A DNA stretch of 22,802 nucleotides from a virus. A program made the position numbers and the translations under genes. The stretch covers positions 1-22,802 of the IMG/VR virus record IMGVR_UViG_3300044627_000308; one strand, given 5' to 3'. Positions 7,066 through 12,883 of this stretch are shown here, piece after piece (position 1 is the stretch's first letter; each line of letters starts with the position of its first letter). The notes beneath the pieces were generated by a model. The model was given only the letters and a program-made list of their open reading frames with translations, did no database searches and was not told where the DNA came from.

Positions 7066-8811
7066 TTAGCGGTTAGCGCCCATAATCATTGGTTTACCGA
7101 CAAGTTGCGGGCGGCTTGCCATGGCGGCGGCCCATACCATACAACGCGCTGCCTCGATAGGGCCCGGGCTACGCGACGTGGATAAAGCAACACTCCCGTT
7201 GTGTTTAATTAAAACGGCTCGGGCGCAATGTTGTGTAAGTAGTAATTCGCCGTTGTGTTGTAAACGGTTTTCTACAATCATTGAGCGCACAGCGGCCGTC
7301 CATTTCAGTAGCTCACGGTAGCCAACTATGGTGCGGCGACGCTCGAGCGCGGGCGGGCAACTTACCTCTAGCGCGGGGATTATTGCTAGGCGTAGCCCGG
7401 GGTTGTTTTCTATTTCTATGTCAACTAGCCGCCACATTTCGGCAACGCTGTTAGCGGTAAACGCTACGGTTACGTGTGTTTTGTTGCCAGCTTGTACGGC
7501 GCGTACGGCGGTATAGCGGGCTTCGTCGGTTGAGCTTTCGATAGCCAACACTCCGCCGGGGGGTGGCGGGGTATCGGTTTTGCAAGCGTCAAAGACGCCT
7601 ATTTCTAGCCAGCCTGTTGTTACAGCCTGCCAAAGGTTGACGGACGCTCTAAGAAACGCCGAGCGGTTTGGGCCGAGCGCTTCGCCCTCAATTACGTCTA
7701 GGTCAATGAGGCCGCCAGCTAGTGCGGGGTTTGCGTACTCCCATGCCTCGGGCGTCATTGGGTCTAGTTGTGGGCTAGGGCTAAATTCGGCAAAGTACAA
7801 CGTGGTTTGTTTGCCGCTATCTATAGCCCTTAGCCCTTGGTCACGCCAACGTAATAGCGCGGTGCTTTCTTGCGTACCAGCCGTGCTCACAAGTAAACAC
7901 AACGGGTTTTTACGTGCACGTTGAGACGGTAGTAAACCGTCGTCTATAGCGGCCTCGGAAATTTGCCATACCTCGTCGGCGGTGATTAGGTCGGCGCTGT
8001 AACCGTGACCGGCTGCCGGGGTAGCTGCTCGAATATGCCACACGCTGCCATTCGGCATTGTTAACTTTTGGCGGCCGTATGACCACGAAACTTCGGCCCC
8101 AAATTTGGCTTCGAGGATTGGCGCCAAGTAACTGAATTGCGCGGCCGTTAAATCCAACTTGTGACTAACGCTAATTATTGTTTGCGGCTGGCCTCGGTGC
8201 TCGGCCTCTTTAGTAAGCCAATGCCCGATAACCGCGCTACTTAAAAGGCTCTTGCCGTTTTGCCGGGCCACACTTATTAGCCCTACACGGTGTAACCACT
8301 TACCAACGTCGTCGAAAGCGGTCAAACCCTCTAGACAATGCAGCTGCCACGCCATAAGCGGTAGCCCTAGCACCCTCTCTGCAAACTCCCCAATTTCGGT
8401 TGCGCGTGATTGGCTGCCAACGTGCGTAGTTGTTTCTAGTCTCGGTTGGTATCTGCCGGTTAGAGCTGGTTCGGGCTGGTTTCCAAAAAATATAGGAATT
8501 AGAGCTTGCGGGGGCTTCGCTTGCGTTTGCAAAAAAACGGGCTCGCCAAATCCTTGTGGTGTAAGGGTTTTAGCGCGTTGTTTTTGTTGTGCGTATTGTT
8601 GGCCTCGTCGAGCGTTACACGGTTTGCATGCCGGCACTAAGTTGTCGATTGCGTTTGTACCACCGTTGTCGGTGGGTTCTAGGTGGTCGGCTTCTGTTGC
8701 TTGGTTTACTCCGCACCAATGGCACACGGCGTTGCCGTTGTCAAGCACCTTTAAACGGTTGTGTTTGAATTCTTTTTGGTTGCGTTGCTTGCTGTTGTTG
8801 TTAGTTGGCAT
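7066..8811 (-). CDS. HNH nuclease-terminase large subunit fusion
   Basis: A 581-residue single polypeptide. Residues 25-72 are an HNH domain with two zinc knuckles (Cys30/Cys33 and Cys62/Cys65) and the catalytic DH pair (Asp42-His43). After a linker come the packaging ATPase: Walker A ARQNGKS at 182-188, Walker B LITADE with Asp279/Glu280, and coupling motif STAGT at 309-313. From about 421 (VLAIESSTDEARYTAV) runs the RNase H-like nuclease. It drives DNA into proheads and cuts concatemers. In many phages an HNH protein is encoded beside terminase and works with it; here it is fused, and I find no separate small terminase. The start has a GGGAG Shine-Dalgarno five bases upstream. The C-terminal 175 codons recur unchanged at 22275-22802. 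Confidence 0.9.
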   Translation of the reverse strand: MPTNNNSKQRNQKEFKHNRLKVLDNGNAVCHWCGVNQATEADHLEPTDNGGTNAIDNLVPACKPCNARRGQQYAQQKQRAKTLTPQGFGEPVFLQTQAKPPQALIPIFFGNQPEPALTGRYQPRLETTTHVGSQSRATEIGEFAERVLGLPLMAWQLHCLEGLTAFDDVGKWLHRVGLISVARQNGKSLLSSAVIGHWLTKEAEHRGQPQTIISVSHKLDLTAAQFSYLAPILEAKFGAEVSWSYGRQKLTMPNGSVWHIRAATPAAGHGYSADLITADEVWQISEAAIDDGLLPSQRARKNPLCLLVSTAGTQESTALLRWRDQGLRAIDSGKQTTLYFAEFSPSPQLDPMTPEAWEYANPALAGGLIDLDVIEGEALGPNRSAFLRASVNLWQAVTTGWLEIGVFDACKTDTPPPPGGVLAIESSTDEARYTAVRAVQAGNKTHVTVAFTANSVAEMWRLVDIEIENNPGLRLAIIPALEVSCPPALERRRTIVGYRELLKWTAAVRSMIVENRLQHNGELLLTQHCARAVLIKHNGSVALSTSRSPGPIEAARCMVWAAAMASRPQLVGKPMIMGANR

Positions 8812-8884
8812 TGCTACTCCCGCGCTTCGCTTGGGCTAGCGCGCCGCAAGCGGCTTGCTGTCGTGGTTGCTGGTAGCTGCTCAT
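8801..8884 (-). CDS. Possible 27-residue leader peptide upstream of terminase
   Basis: A short ORF begins at 8884 behind GAGGT and the spacer AAACCCGAC, the same leader that precedes the 76-residue gene at 10522. It encodes MSSYQQPRQQAACGALAQAK plus seven residues and overlaps the terminase start by 11 nt, an arrangement suited to translational coupling. I recognise no family. It could be a true small protein or a leader whose translation controls terminase. Confidence is limited by its length and by the absence of a second copy to compare. Confidence 0.4.
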   Translation of the reverse strand: MSSYQQPRQQAACGALAQAKRGSSNAN

Positions 8885-8899
8885 GTCGGGTTTACCTCG

Positions 8900-8928
8900 G
8901 TTGTGTTGGTTTGTTATCGGTATGTCAA
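8900..8928 (-). promoter_or_regulatory. Candidate promoter for the terminase/structural operon
   Basis: A perfect TTGACA (8928-8923) is followed 17 bases later by CACAAC (8905-8900), which matches only three of six -10 positions. It lies just upstream of the leader ORF and terminase. The -35 is convincing and the -10 weak, so host sigma preference or an activator would have to compensate. Confidence 0.3.
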
Positions 8929-9026
8929 TGCTCGAGCGATTAAAGCCTAATGCAGTAATGCTCTACCCGACGGGCTGCCTCAATCCGTCTACCTTGCATT
9001 ACGCCTAATTATGTTTATAGGCCGCC

Positions 9027-9057
9027 GCGCCACGTCACCTGTTAAAGGGCGTGGCGC
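9027..9057 (-). other. 8-bp inverted repeat (GCGCCACG/CGTGGCGC)
   Basis: Perfect arms at 9027-9034 and 9050-9057 flank a 15-nt loop that can form three more inner pairs (CCT/AGG). No T tract follows on either strand, so an intrinsic terminator is unlikely. It sits between the VRR-NUC gene and the terminase operon, and one arm overlaps a repeated nonamer. Confidence 0.5.
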
Positions 9058-9125
9058 TCTACCCACGTTGCCGTGTGTTACCAACTGCCGTGCGAATGGC
9101 TTAGGTCTTGGTGCTTGCCAATTGT

Positions 9126-9500
9126 CTAACTAGAGGGGTGGGTAAAGGTTCCGAATAGTAGCTGTTGTATCTCTTGCATTTGTGCAGGGCGCCATACAAA
9201 CGCCATTTGCCCACAAGCGCGTAACGCTGTTAGCCATTGCTCTTGGCTGGCTGTTGTCTTGCCTCGTTGTGTCTTGAGCTCTGCAAACACAACCATTGGC
9301 TTTAGCCCTGTAACCATGTTGCCCGGGTGCACTAGCACTAAATCCGGAAAGCCGCTGTCGCCTTGTGTTGCTGTAGCCCAACTACCGTTAGCGCGTTGGC
9401 TCGGTAAATCATGGTGGACTAGCCAACCTAAGTCTCGAGCAAGCGTAACAATGCTGTTTTTAAACTCTCGCTCGCTTAACAAGTTAGGCGTAAGTTTCAT
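9126..9500 (-). CDS. VRR-NUC domain nuclease
   Basis: A 124-residue single-domain VRR-NUC (PD-(D/E)XK superfamily) protein. It shows the family's ordered motifs: N-terminal Glu11, GDSGFPDLVLV with Pro52-Asp53, AELKTQRGK with Glu74-x-Lys76, then TASQEQWL and a GQMAFVWRP end that matches the usual WRP finish. Stand-alone phage VRR-NUC proteins are thought to cut branched or structured DNA such as Holliday junctions. It is the last gene of the DNA module, overlaps the coiled-coil gene by ATGA, and neighbours a Rad52/ERF-like protein. A role in resolving recombination intermediates or replicating concatemers is inferred. Confidence 0.85.
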   Translation of the reverse strand: MKLTPNLLSEREFKNSIVTLARDLGWLVHHDLPSQRANGSWATATQGDSGFPDLVLVHPGNMVTGLKPMVVFAELKTQRGKTTASQEQWLTALRACGQMAFVWRPAQMQEIQQLLFGTFTHPSS

Positions 9501-9709
9501 TGCGGCTTAAACGCGCGTCTTAGTGCCTCATGGGCCAAATTCAATTCGTCTTGTAGGCGGTCTGCCTCGGTTTGCAGCTCAACAATGCGGTTGTTTAACT
9601 CCATAACTAACGCTTGCTCGGCAGCCAACTTGCGCGCTATTTCCATGCTGTGTTGGCGCACGTCGCGCAAGTCTTGAGCGTAGCTGTAGTTGGACTTGTA
9701 CCGGGTCAT
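9497..9709 (-). CDS. Small coiled-coil protein (70 aa)
   Basis: A 70-residue protein joined by ATGA overlaps to the annealing-protein gene upstream and the VRR-NUC gene downstream. Residues 15-66 form a long helix with leucine/isoleucine heptads (MEIARKLAAEQALVMELNNR continuing through IVELQTEADRL), so it should form a coiled-coil dimer or oligomer. I recognise no family. Tight coupling suggests it works with the recombination proteins, for example as an oligomerisation partner, but that is inference from context only. Confidence 0.7.
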   Translation of the reverse strand: MTRYKSNYSYAQDLRDVRQHSMEIARKLAAEQALVMELNNRIVELQTEADRLQDELNLAHEALRRAFKPQ

Positions 9710-10302
9710 TTCATTATTCCAATAACCTTGGTGGCGTCGCTCGCTGTAAGCGTTTCTAATATCACGTCGTTACGCCCTAGTATTTCGTGCAGCTTTTCTA
9801 GTAGCTCGCCCTCGTCGTATTCGCGGCCTTTGGCTAACGCTTTAATAAAGTTGATTTGCTTGGCGCTGGCAAAATTGCCGCTTGGTGCCGCGTCGTTTAG
9901 GACGGCTTTAGAGCCTGCTACTGCTCGAGTACGCTCAGGGCGCACTATGTCGCCGTCGTCCTCTTGACGGGCTAGCACCTCGTTTTTGCTGGCAATGCTT
10001 TTGTTAACGCCGAAACCCATATAGCCAAGTGCACGGCCTAATGCGCTGGTCATGCCAACCATAAACTCGCTGTTTTTTGTGTATGGCGTTTTGCCCGGGT
10101 ATGGCTCGGCAGCTGTAGCAATTGCTGGTAGCGCGTCGTCCACGTCGCGGTAGACGGTTACGGTGCAGCGGTAAAAGGTTGAGCCGTCGGGCATTGTGAC
10201 TACTTGCGCGTCGGTTTCTTGTATGCGTAGGTTCGGGTATTTCTTTAATGCTTCCGTTAAACGGGTTGGCACGTCTACATAGTTGTCAATGTTAAAGGCC
10301 AT
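9706..10302 (-). CDS. Rad52/ERF-like single-strand annealing or ssDNA-binding protein
   Basis: A 198-residue protein starting MAFNIDNYVDVPTRLTEALK, an opening seen in a family of actinophage DNA-metabolism proteins. The central SEFMVGMTSALGRALGYMGF motif followed by SIASKNEV is like the T/S-A-x-GRAL signature of Rad52/ERF-type annealing proteins. After a polar linker, the C-terminus has SAKQINFIKALAKG, a small module often found at the end of phage recombination proteins. It probably binds or anneals single-stranded DNA, promoting recombination or genome circularisation. It overlaps the 76-residue gene by 11 nt and the coiled-coil gene by 4 nt. Family assignment is by motif only; a plain ssDNA-binding role is the alternative. 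Confidence 0.5.
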   Translation of the reverse strand: MAFNIDNYVDVPTRLTEALKKYPNLRIQETDAQVVTMPDGSTFYRCTVTVYRDVDDALPAIATAAEPYPGKTPYTKNSEFMVGMTSALGRALGYMGFGVNKSIASKNEVLARQEDDGDIVRPERTRAVAGSKAVLNDAAPSGNFASAKQINFIKALAKGREYDEGELLEKLHEILGRNDVILETLTASDATKVIGIMK

Positions 10303-10522
10303 TAGATACCACCACGTCGCAATTTTCTACCTTTAACACTTGCATTGCTTGTGCAAATAATTTAGCGGCGTACTGTGCGCTGGTTGCGTTGTTCTGTGTC
10401 ACAGCAAGCACGTTAAGCAACCATTCGCCCGCGTTAAAATCCTCGGGGTCATAATCGTGCATTGTTACTAGCAACGTAACTTTTTGTAGTTGCGTGTTGG
10501 GTGTTTCTACTTTTTCTTGCAT
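10292..10522 (-). CDS. Hypothetical protein (76 aa), first gene of the recombination operon
   Basis: A 76-residue acidic protein beginning MQEKVETPNTQLQKVTLLVT, with a DYDPEDFNAGEWLLNVLAV segment and a C-terminal helix. I recognise no family. It starts behind AGGA plus the AAACCCGAC spacer shared with the terminase leader ORF, and a candidate extended -10 promoter lies about 30 bp upstream, so it probably heads a four-gene operon (76 aa, annealing protein, coiled coil, VRR-NUC). Its stop overlaps the annealing-protein start by 11 nt. Confidence 0.65.
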   Translation of the reverse strand: MQEKVETPNTQLQKVTLLVTMHDYDPEDFNAGEWLLNVLAVTQNNATSAQYAAKLFAQAMQVLKVENCDVVVSNGL

Positions 10523-10553
10523 GTCGGGTTTTCCTGTTCTAATCGGGATTGTA

Positions 10554-10562
10554 TTTATAGCA
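10554..10562 (-). promoter_or_regulatory. Candidate extended -10 promoter (TGCTATAAA)
   Basis: In the 48-bp gap before the 76-residue gene, the minus strand reads TG-C-TATAAA, an extended -10 with five of six -10 matches. There is no recognisable -35 box. The placement fits transcription of the recombination operon. Confidence 0.35.
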
Positions 10563-10570
10563 CATGGGTA

Positions 10571-11068
10571 TTACGCGGTTGGTAGGTCTGCCATTGTCCA
10601 TAGTTTGTAGCTTTTAACCCAATAACTACCGCCGCTGTTGTCGTCATGCTCGACGTGTTGCCAAGCCAAGTCGGCTATTTGCCAGCCGTACAGCCAACCA
10701 ACAAGGTTGTAGGTATCGGGCAGTAAGAGCTGCACAAGCACAAACGGGCTGTTCGGGTAGCGGTCTATTTCTACGCCGGGCACAATGAGGCTTACGACGT
10801 CGTTAGTGCAATCCGTAGTTTTAACTTGGTAAATGTCCACGTCGCCAAGTAGTGCGTTGTGTTCGGCGCTGCCTAAAAGTGTTACGCCCGGGTGCTCTAA
10901 TAGGTAATGGTCTGCAAATACAATCTCACCTAACGCGCCTATTGCTTCGCGGCCCGCTCTAAATTGTTTGCGCTCGCTGTTAAACGTGTTGGCACACTCT
11001 TTGCGTTGTGCTGCAATAAATTTGGCGTAATCCTTTTGGGCTTGGCTAATTGTGCCCGTGTCGGTCAC
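10571..11068 (-). CDS. PD-(D/E)XK-like nuclease-fold protein
   Basis: A 165-residue protein with an N-terminal charged helix, then REAIGALGEIVFADHY (Glu48) and LLGDVDIYQVKTTDCTND with Asp76/Asp78 and Lys83. This spacing of an early Glu, an Asp and a (Q/E)xK strand is typical of restriction-endonuclease-like folds, although the middle acid is replaced by Gln81, which some families tolerate. The C-terminus has WLYGWQIADLAWQ and an aromatic end. It could be a structure-specific nuclease, a Holliday junction resolvase-like enzyme or a host-DNA-degrading enzyme. It overlaps the 74-residue gene by ATGA and is followed by the promoter-bearing gap. Confidence 0.5.
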   Translation of the reverse strand: MTDTGTISQAQKDYAKFIAAQRKECANTFNSERKQFRAGREAIGALGEIVFADHYLLEHPGVTLLGSAEHNALLGDVDIYQVKTTDCTNDVVSLIVPGVEIDRYPNSPFVLVQLLLPDTYNLVGWLYGWQIADLAWQHVEHDDNSGGSYWVKSYKLWTMADLPTA

Positions 11069-11289
11069 GCGTCGCCGCCTAACGCCTCTATTGCTAGCTC
11101 AATGACAAACGCTCGAGGGTCGTCAATACGCACCATGTCACTATGTAAGGCCCGCAATTCGCCTTTTAGGTGGTAGAGGTGCCGAGCGTGTTTGCTTTCC
11201 ACGTGCGCGGGTTTTACTAGCTCGTCCAAAATGGTAAACATTTTGCGCGTTGTTTCGCTAATGCCAATTTCAGGGTATTGCTCGCTCAT
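11065..11289 (-). CDS. Hypothetical protein (74 aa)
   Basis: A 74-residue predominantly helical protein (MSEQYPEIGISETTRKMFTI start, VESKHARHLYHLKGELRAL centre). I place the start at 11289 because this ATG carries the CCCGACATG leader seen at 8884 and 10522; a longer frame to 11361 would run back into the lysozyme-like gene. It overlaps the PD-(D/E)XK gene by ATGA, so the two are probably co-translated. No family is recognised. Confidence 0.6.
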   Translation of the reverse strand: MSEQYPEIGISETTRKMFTILDELVKPAHVESKHARHLYHLKGELRALHSDMVRIDDPRAFVIELAIEALGGDA

Positions 11290-11297
11290 GTCGGGTG

Positions 11298-11311
11298 TCT
11301 TTCGTGTCGGG
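11298..11311 (-). repeat. CCCGACACGAAAGA element upstream of the 74-residue gene
   Basis: The second location of the 14-mer seen before the chaperone gene. It is followed directly by CACCCGACATG, so two CCCGACA copies lie 16 bases apart just upstream of the start at 11289. It sits right after the stop region of the lysozyme-like gene, where a new regulatory unit would be expected. Confidence 0.5.
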
Positions 11312-11800
11312 TTAGTTTGCTGTTTTCCATGGTAGCCAACCGCTGTTACGCCAAATAGCAACCATGGCTTTTACGTTGGTTTCGGGGTCAAACAGCTCGG
11401 CGCAATCGTCCAAAATGCCTTGGGCTTGTAGCCAGCCAGTAGGCCAATACGTCGAGGGTTTGCACCAAAAATAATTAACTTGAAAATAGCCCGCGCTACC
11501 GCCGTTTGTGTCTGTCGCGTTAAACGCTTGGTGGGTACAGCGGCTTTCGCGATATGCCACTTTTAGCGCTGTTTCCATTTCGGCTACTGGTAGGCCCTCG
11601 AGCGCTAGCAGGGTGCCAACTATTGTGCAGCTGTCCACGTTTACCGTGGTGGTTGGTGCCGGCACGGAATAGGGCACGTACACGGTGCTTGGTATGGTGC
11701 TTGCTGGTTGGTCGTTAGGCGCGTTTAGAGCGCTTGTGGTGGCCGCAAACCCTAAAAGGGCTGTAACTATGCCTATTACTAATTTGGTGCCTGTAATCAT
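11312..11800 (-). CDS. Exported lysozyme/transglycosylase-like cell-wall hydrolase
   Basis: A 162-residue protein with an N-terminal hydrophobic segment (TKLVIGIVTALLGFAATTSA), so it is exported or membrane-anchored, followed by a Pro/Thr/Ser-rich linker. The catalytic region resembles lysozyme-like/SLT folds: AYRESRC with candidate catalytic Glu85, GGSAGYFQVNY around 101-110, and an ELFDPETNVKAMVAIWRNSG helix. I chose ATG 11800 because it has GAGGT six bases upstream and an ATGA overlap with the preceding gene; the in-frame ATG at 11833 lies inside that gene. It may act with the M15 endolysin in lysis, or cleave peptidoglycan independently of the holin. Confidence 0.68.
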   Translation of the reverse strand: MITGTKLVIGIVTALLGFAATTSALNAPNDQPASTIPSTVYVPYSVPAPTTTVNVDSCTIVGTLLALEGLPVAEMETALKVAYRESRCTHQAFNATDTNGGSAGYFQVNYFWCKPSTYWPTGWLQAQGILDDCAELFDPETNVKAMVAIWRNSGWLPWKTAN

Positions 11801-11982
11801 GGTTTTACCTCGCATTGGTAGGGGACGCCCCACGAGCCGCTAGCCAAGGTTTTAAAAGCTAGTTGCGCGTGTAGGACGCTGCCCGTGTTGGGGTTTCGGA
11901 ATAGTTGAAACATGGCTTGTTGGCCGTTGTCGAGTGTCGTTATGTAGCACTCGTACAAAAAGGTTTGTAGCTCGTCTGTCAT
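11797..11982 (-). CDS. Hypothetical protein (61 aa) between the two wall hydrolases
   Basis: A 61-residue protein (MTDELQTFLYECYITTLDNG start) with a good AGAGGT Shine-Dalgarno five bases upstream and an ATGA overlap with the lysozyme-like gene. It has two Cys residues and aromatic-rich strands (AMFQLFRNP, GSWGVPYQCEV), no signal peptide and no membrane segment. Function is unknown; coupling to the hydrolase suggests a lysis-associated or regulatory role, which is inference. Confidence 0.65.
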   Translation of the reverse strand: MTDELQTFLYECYITTLDNGQQAMFQLFRNPNTGSVLHAQLAFKTLASGSWGVPYQCEVKP

Positions 11983-12029
11983 TAGGTACCTCTAGCTTTC
12001 CGTCGGTAACCCAACGGTAGTGCAGGGTG

Positions 12030-12569
12030 CTACGCGGTTGGTGGATTATCCCCGAACACCAATAAAAACGCGGCTTCGACGGCTTGCGGGTTGTCTGCCA
12101 TGGTTGGCGATATCTCGACGTGGTACCAATCGCCGCCCGGGGCGCCGCTTATGTCGGGCTTGCTGTAACTACTCCACGCTTGACGGTCACAACGCCAGCC
12201 ACGGCCAAAAGGTTTTGGAAAGTAATCTAAAATTGCTTGAACGCCTAGCGCGTTAGCGTTGGCAACAACCTTGTTAATAAACTCGAGCGACGTTTTACGG
12301 CCTGTTGGTACACCCTTTTTGGTTTCTGCCATGTAGCGCCAGCTCAAGTCAACGGCTCGGCCCGTGGCATGTACCGACAAGCTGCCGGGTTTGCCTTTCA
12401 TATCCCTCTGCCCAAAACTGCCGTTATTCCATAAACTTTTGTTGCTGTACTTAATCGCGCATTTAATCCACGCGTCCATACCGGCACGTGGCGCGGGTGC
12501 GGCCCCGTCGGCGTTGCCTATGTAATCTCGAGCGCCTAATACACCCGGCTTGGCTTTAGCAACGGTCAT
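12030..12569 (-). CDS. Endolysin, M15-type D-Ala peptidase
   Basis: A 179-residue peptidoglycan peptidase of the VanY/M15 (LAS) type. It carries the two zinc/catalytic motifs: SVHATGRAVD with His67 and Asp74, and GGDWYHVEIS with Glu152 and His150. The N-terminal 60 residues (RDYIGNADGAAPAPRAGMDA, then KCAIKYSNKSLWNNGSFGQR) are compatible with the same domain; no separate wall-binding domain is evident, so it is a compact enzyme. It probably cleaves stem-peptide or cross-bridge bonds at lysis. Its start overlaps the holin stop by ATGA, forming a holin-endolysin pair. No signal peptide is present, so export through the holin is expected. Confidence 0.85.
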   Translation of the reverse strand: MTVAKAKPGVLGARDYIGNADGAAPAPRAGMDAWIKCAIKYSNKSLWNNGSFGQRDMKGKPGSLSVHATGRAVDLSWRYMAETKKGVPTGRKTSLEFINKVVANANALGVQAILDYFPKPFGRGWRCDRQAWSSYSKPDISGAPGGDWYHVEISPTMADNPQAVEAAFLLVFGDNPPTA

Positions 12570-12883
12570 TGGTCAATTTGTGGGGTTTTGCTTTTAAGCC
12601 CATTAGACGCCACAAGGCCGCTAAGGGTGCCGGTAAGAAACACAAGCAACGTCGATAGCAAGTCGATGAGCTGGGCGTCAGTCGGGGCCTGTTTTTCAGG
12701 CTGGTCAACAAAAAGCACTCCGTAGATAAATGCAAATACGGTAAAAGTAAAACATACCGCTAGCAAACGGCCCACAAAAACTATAAGTGCCGCGTGTTGT
12801 TGTTCAGGTGTTTTAATCATTTTCGCAACTCGCTTTTGTAAAACATTGGTACGTAGTATTTTGTTTAGAAATTGTGCAGCCAT
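12566..12883 (-). CDS. Holin-like two-helix membrane protein
   Basis: A 105-residue protein with two hydrophobic segments (about 31-59 and 73-93) separated by a charged loop, and a polar C-terminus. That topology, together with the ATGA overlap with the endolysin gene, supports a holin that permeabilises the membrane. Two starts are possible. ATG 12883 gives a strongly basic N-terminal extension (MAAQFLNKILRTNVLQKRVAK is 21 residues, so only its ends are diagnostic). ATG 12820 gives an 84-residue form and would leave room for the small ORF at 12813-12938. Dual starts are known in holin/antiholin pairs. The start is unresolved. Confidence 0.7.
   Translation of the reverse strand: MAAQFLNKILRTNVLQKRVAKMIKTPEQQHAALIVFVGRLLAVCFTFTVFAFIYGVLFVDQPEKQAPTDAQLIDLLSTLLVFLTGTLSGLVASNGLKSKTPQIDQ

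Larger units (their letters stand above)
1..7593. repeat. Copy A of a ~15.2-kb-period long repeat
   Basis: This segment is homologous, in the same orientation, to 15203-22802. The offset is 15202 at the low end, 15199 across the 5' part of the tape measure gene, 15205 across the tail genes and 15209 from the capsid gene onward. The changes come from in-frame indels: one codon in tape measure, two in the gp10-like gene and a net two codons in the capsid gene. From 5835 to 7593 I see no differences from copy B. Below 5835 substitutions are frequent and mostly at third codon positions. It likely represents one strain haplotype of the same phage genome. Confidence 0.93.
8885..9125 (-). other. Structured non-coding region upstream of the packaging/virion operon
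   Basis: About 240 bp without a convincing gene, the largest gap in the unit. It holds an 8-bp inverted repeat at 9027-9057, a 7-bp repeat (8955-8961 with 8996-9002) enclosing a 5-bp repeat (8969-8973 with 8985-8989), the nonamer GCTCTACCC on the plus strand twice (8960-8968 and 9056-9064), one CTCGAG and a perfect TTGACA. Minus-strand TATAAACATAAT at 9019-9008 is -10-like. As the only sizeable spacer before terminase, it is the best candidate for the main virion promoter, the packaging-initiation site, or both. Confidence 0.5.

Noticed and set aside
8252-8839. Long plus-strand open frame (195 codons) opposite the HNH-terminase gene
   Set aside because: It lies antisense to a gene with unmistakable catalytic motifs. 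Like the other plus-strand frames (for example 5527-5964 and 15116-15553), it has no recognisable family, no good ribosome binding site and no operon context.
9027-9057. Intrinsic terminator after the VRR-NUC gene
   Set aside because: The hairpin is strong but no run of T follows on either strand; the same applies to the hairpin at 7004-7056.
8951-9064. Possible tRNA: minus-strand GGGTAGAGC resembles a tRNA D-arm, twice
   Set aside because: No seven-base anticodon loop with five-base stem, T-arm or acceptor stem can be placed around either copy.
11065-11361. Longer 98-residue form of the 74-residue protein
   Set aside because: The extra N-terminus overlaps the end of the lysozyme-like gene, and the ATG at 11289 carries the recurring CCCGACATG leader.
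11312-11833. Longer start for the lysozyme-like protein
   Set aside because: ATG 11800 has GAGGT at proper spacing, an ATGA overlap and places the hydrophobic leader at the N-terminus; the upstream ATG would bury it behind eleven polar residues.
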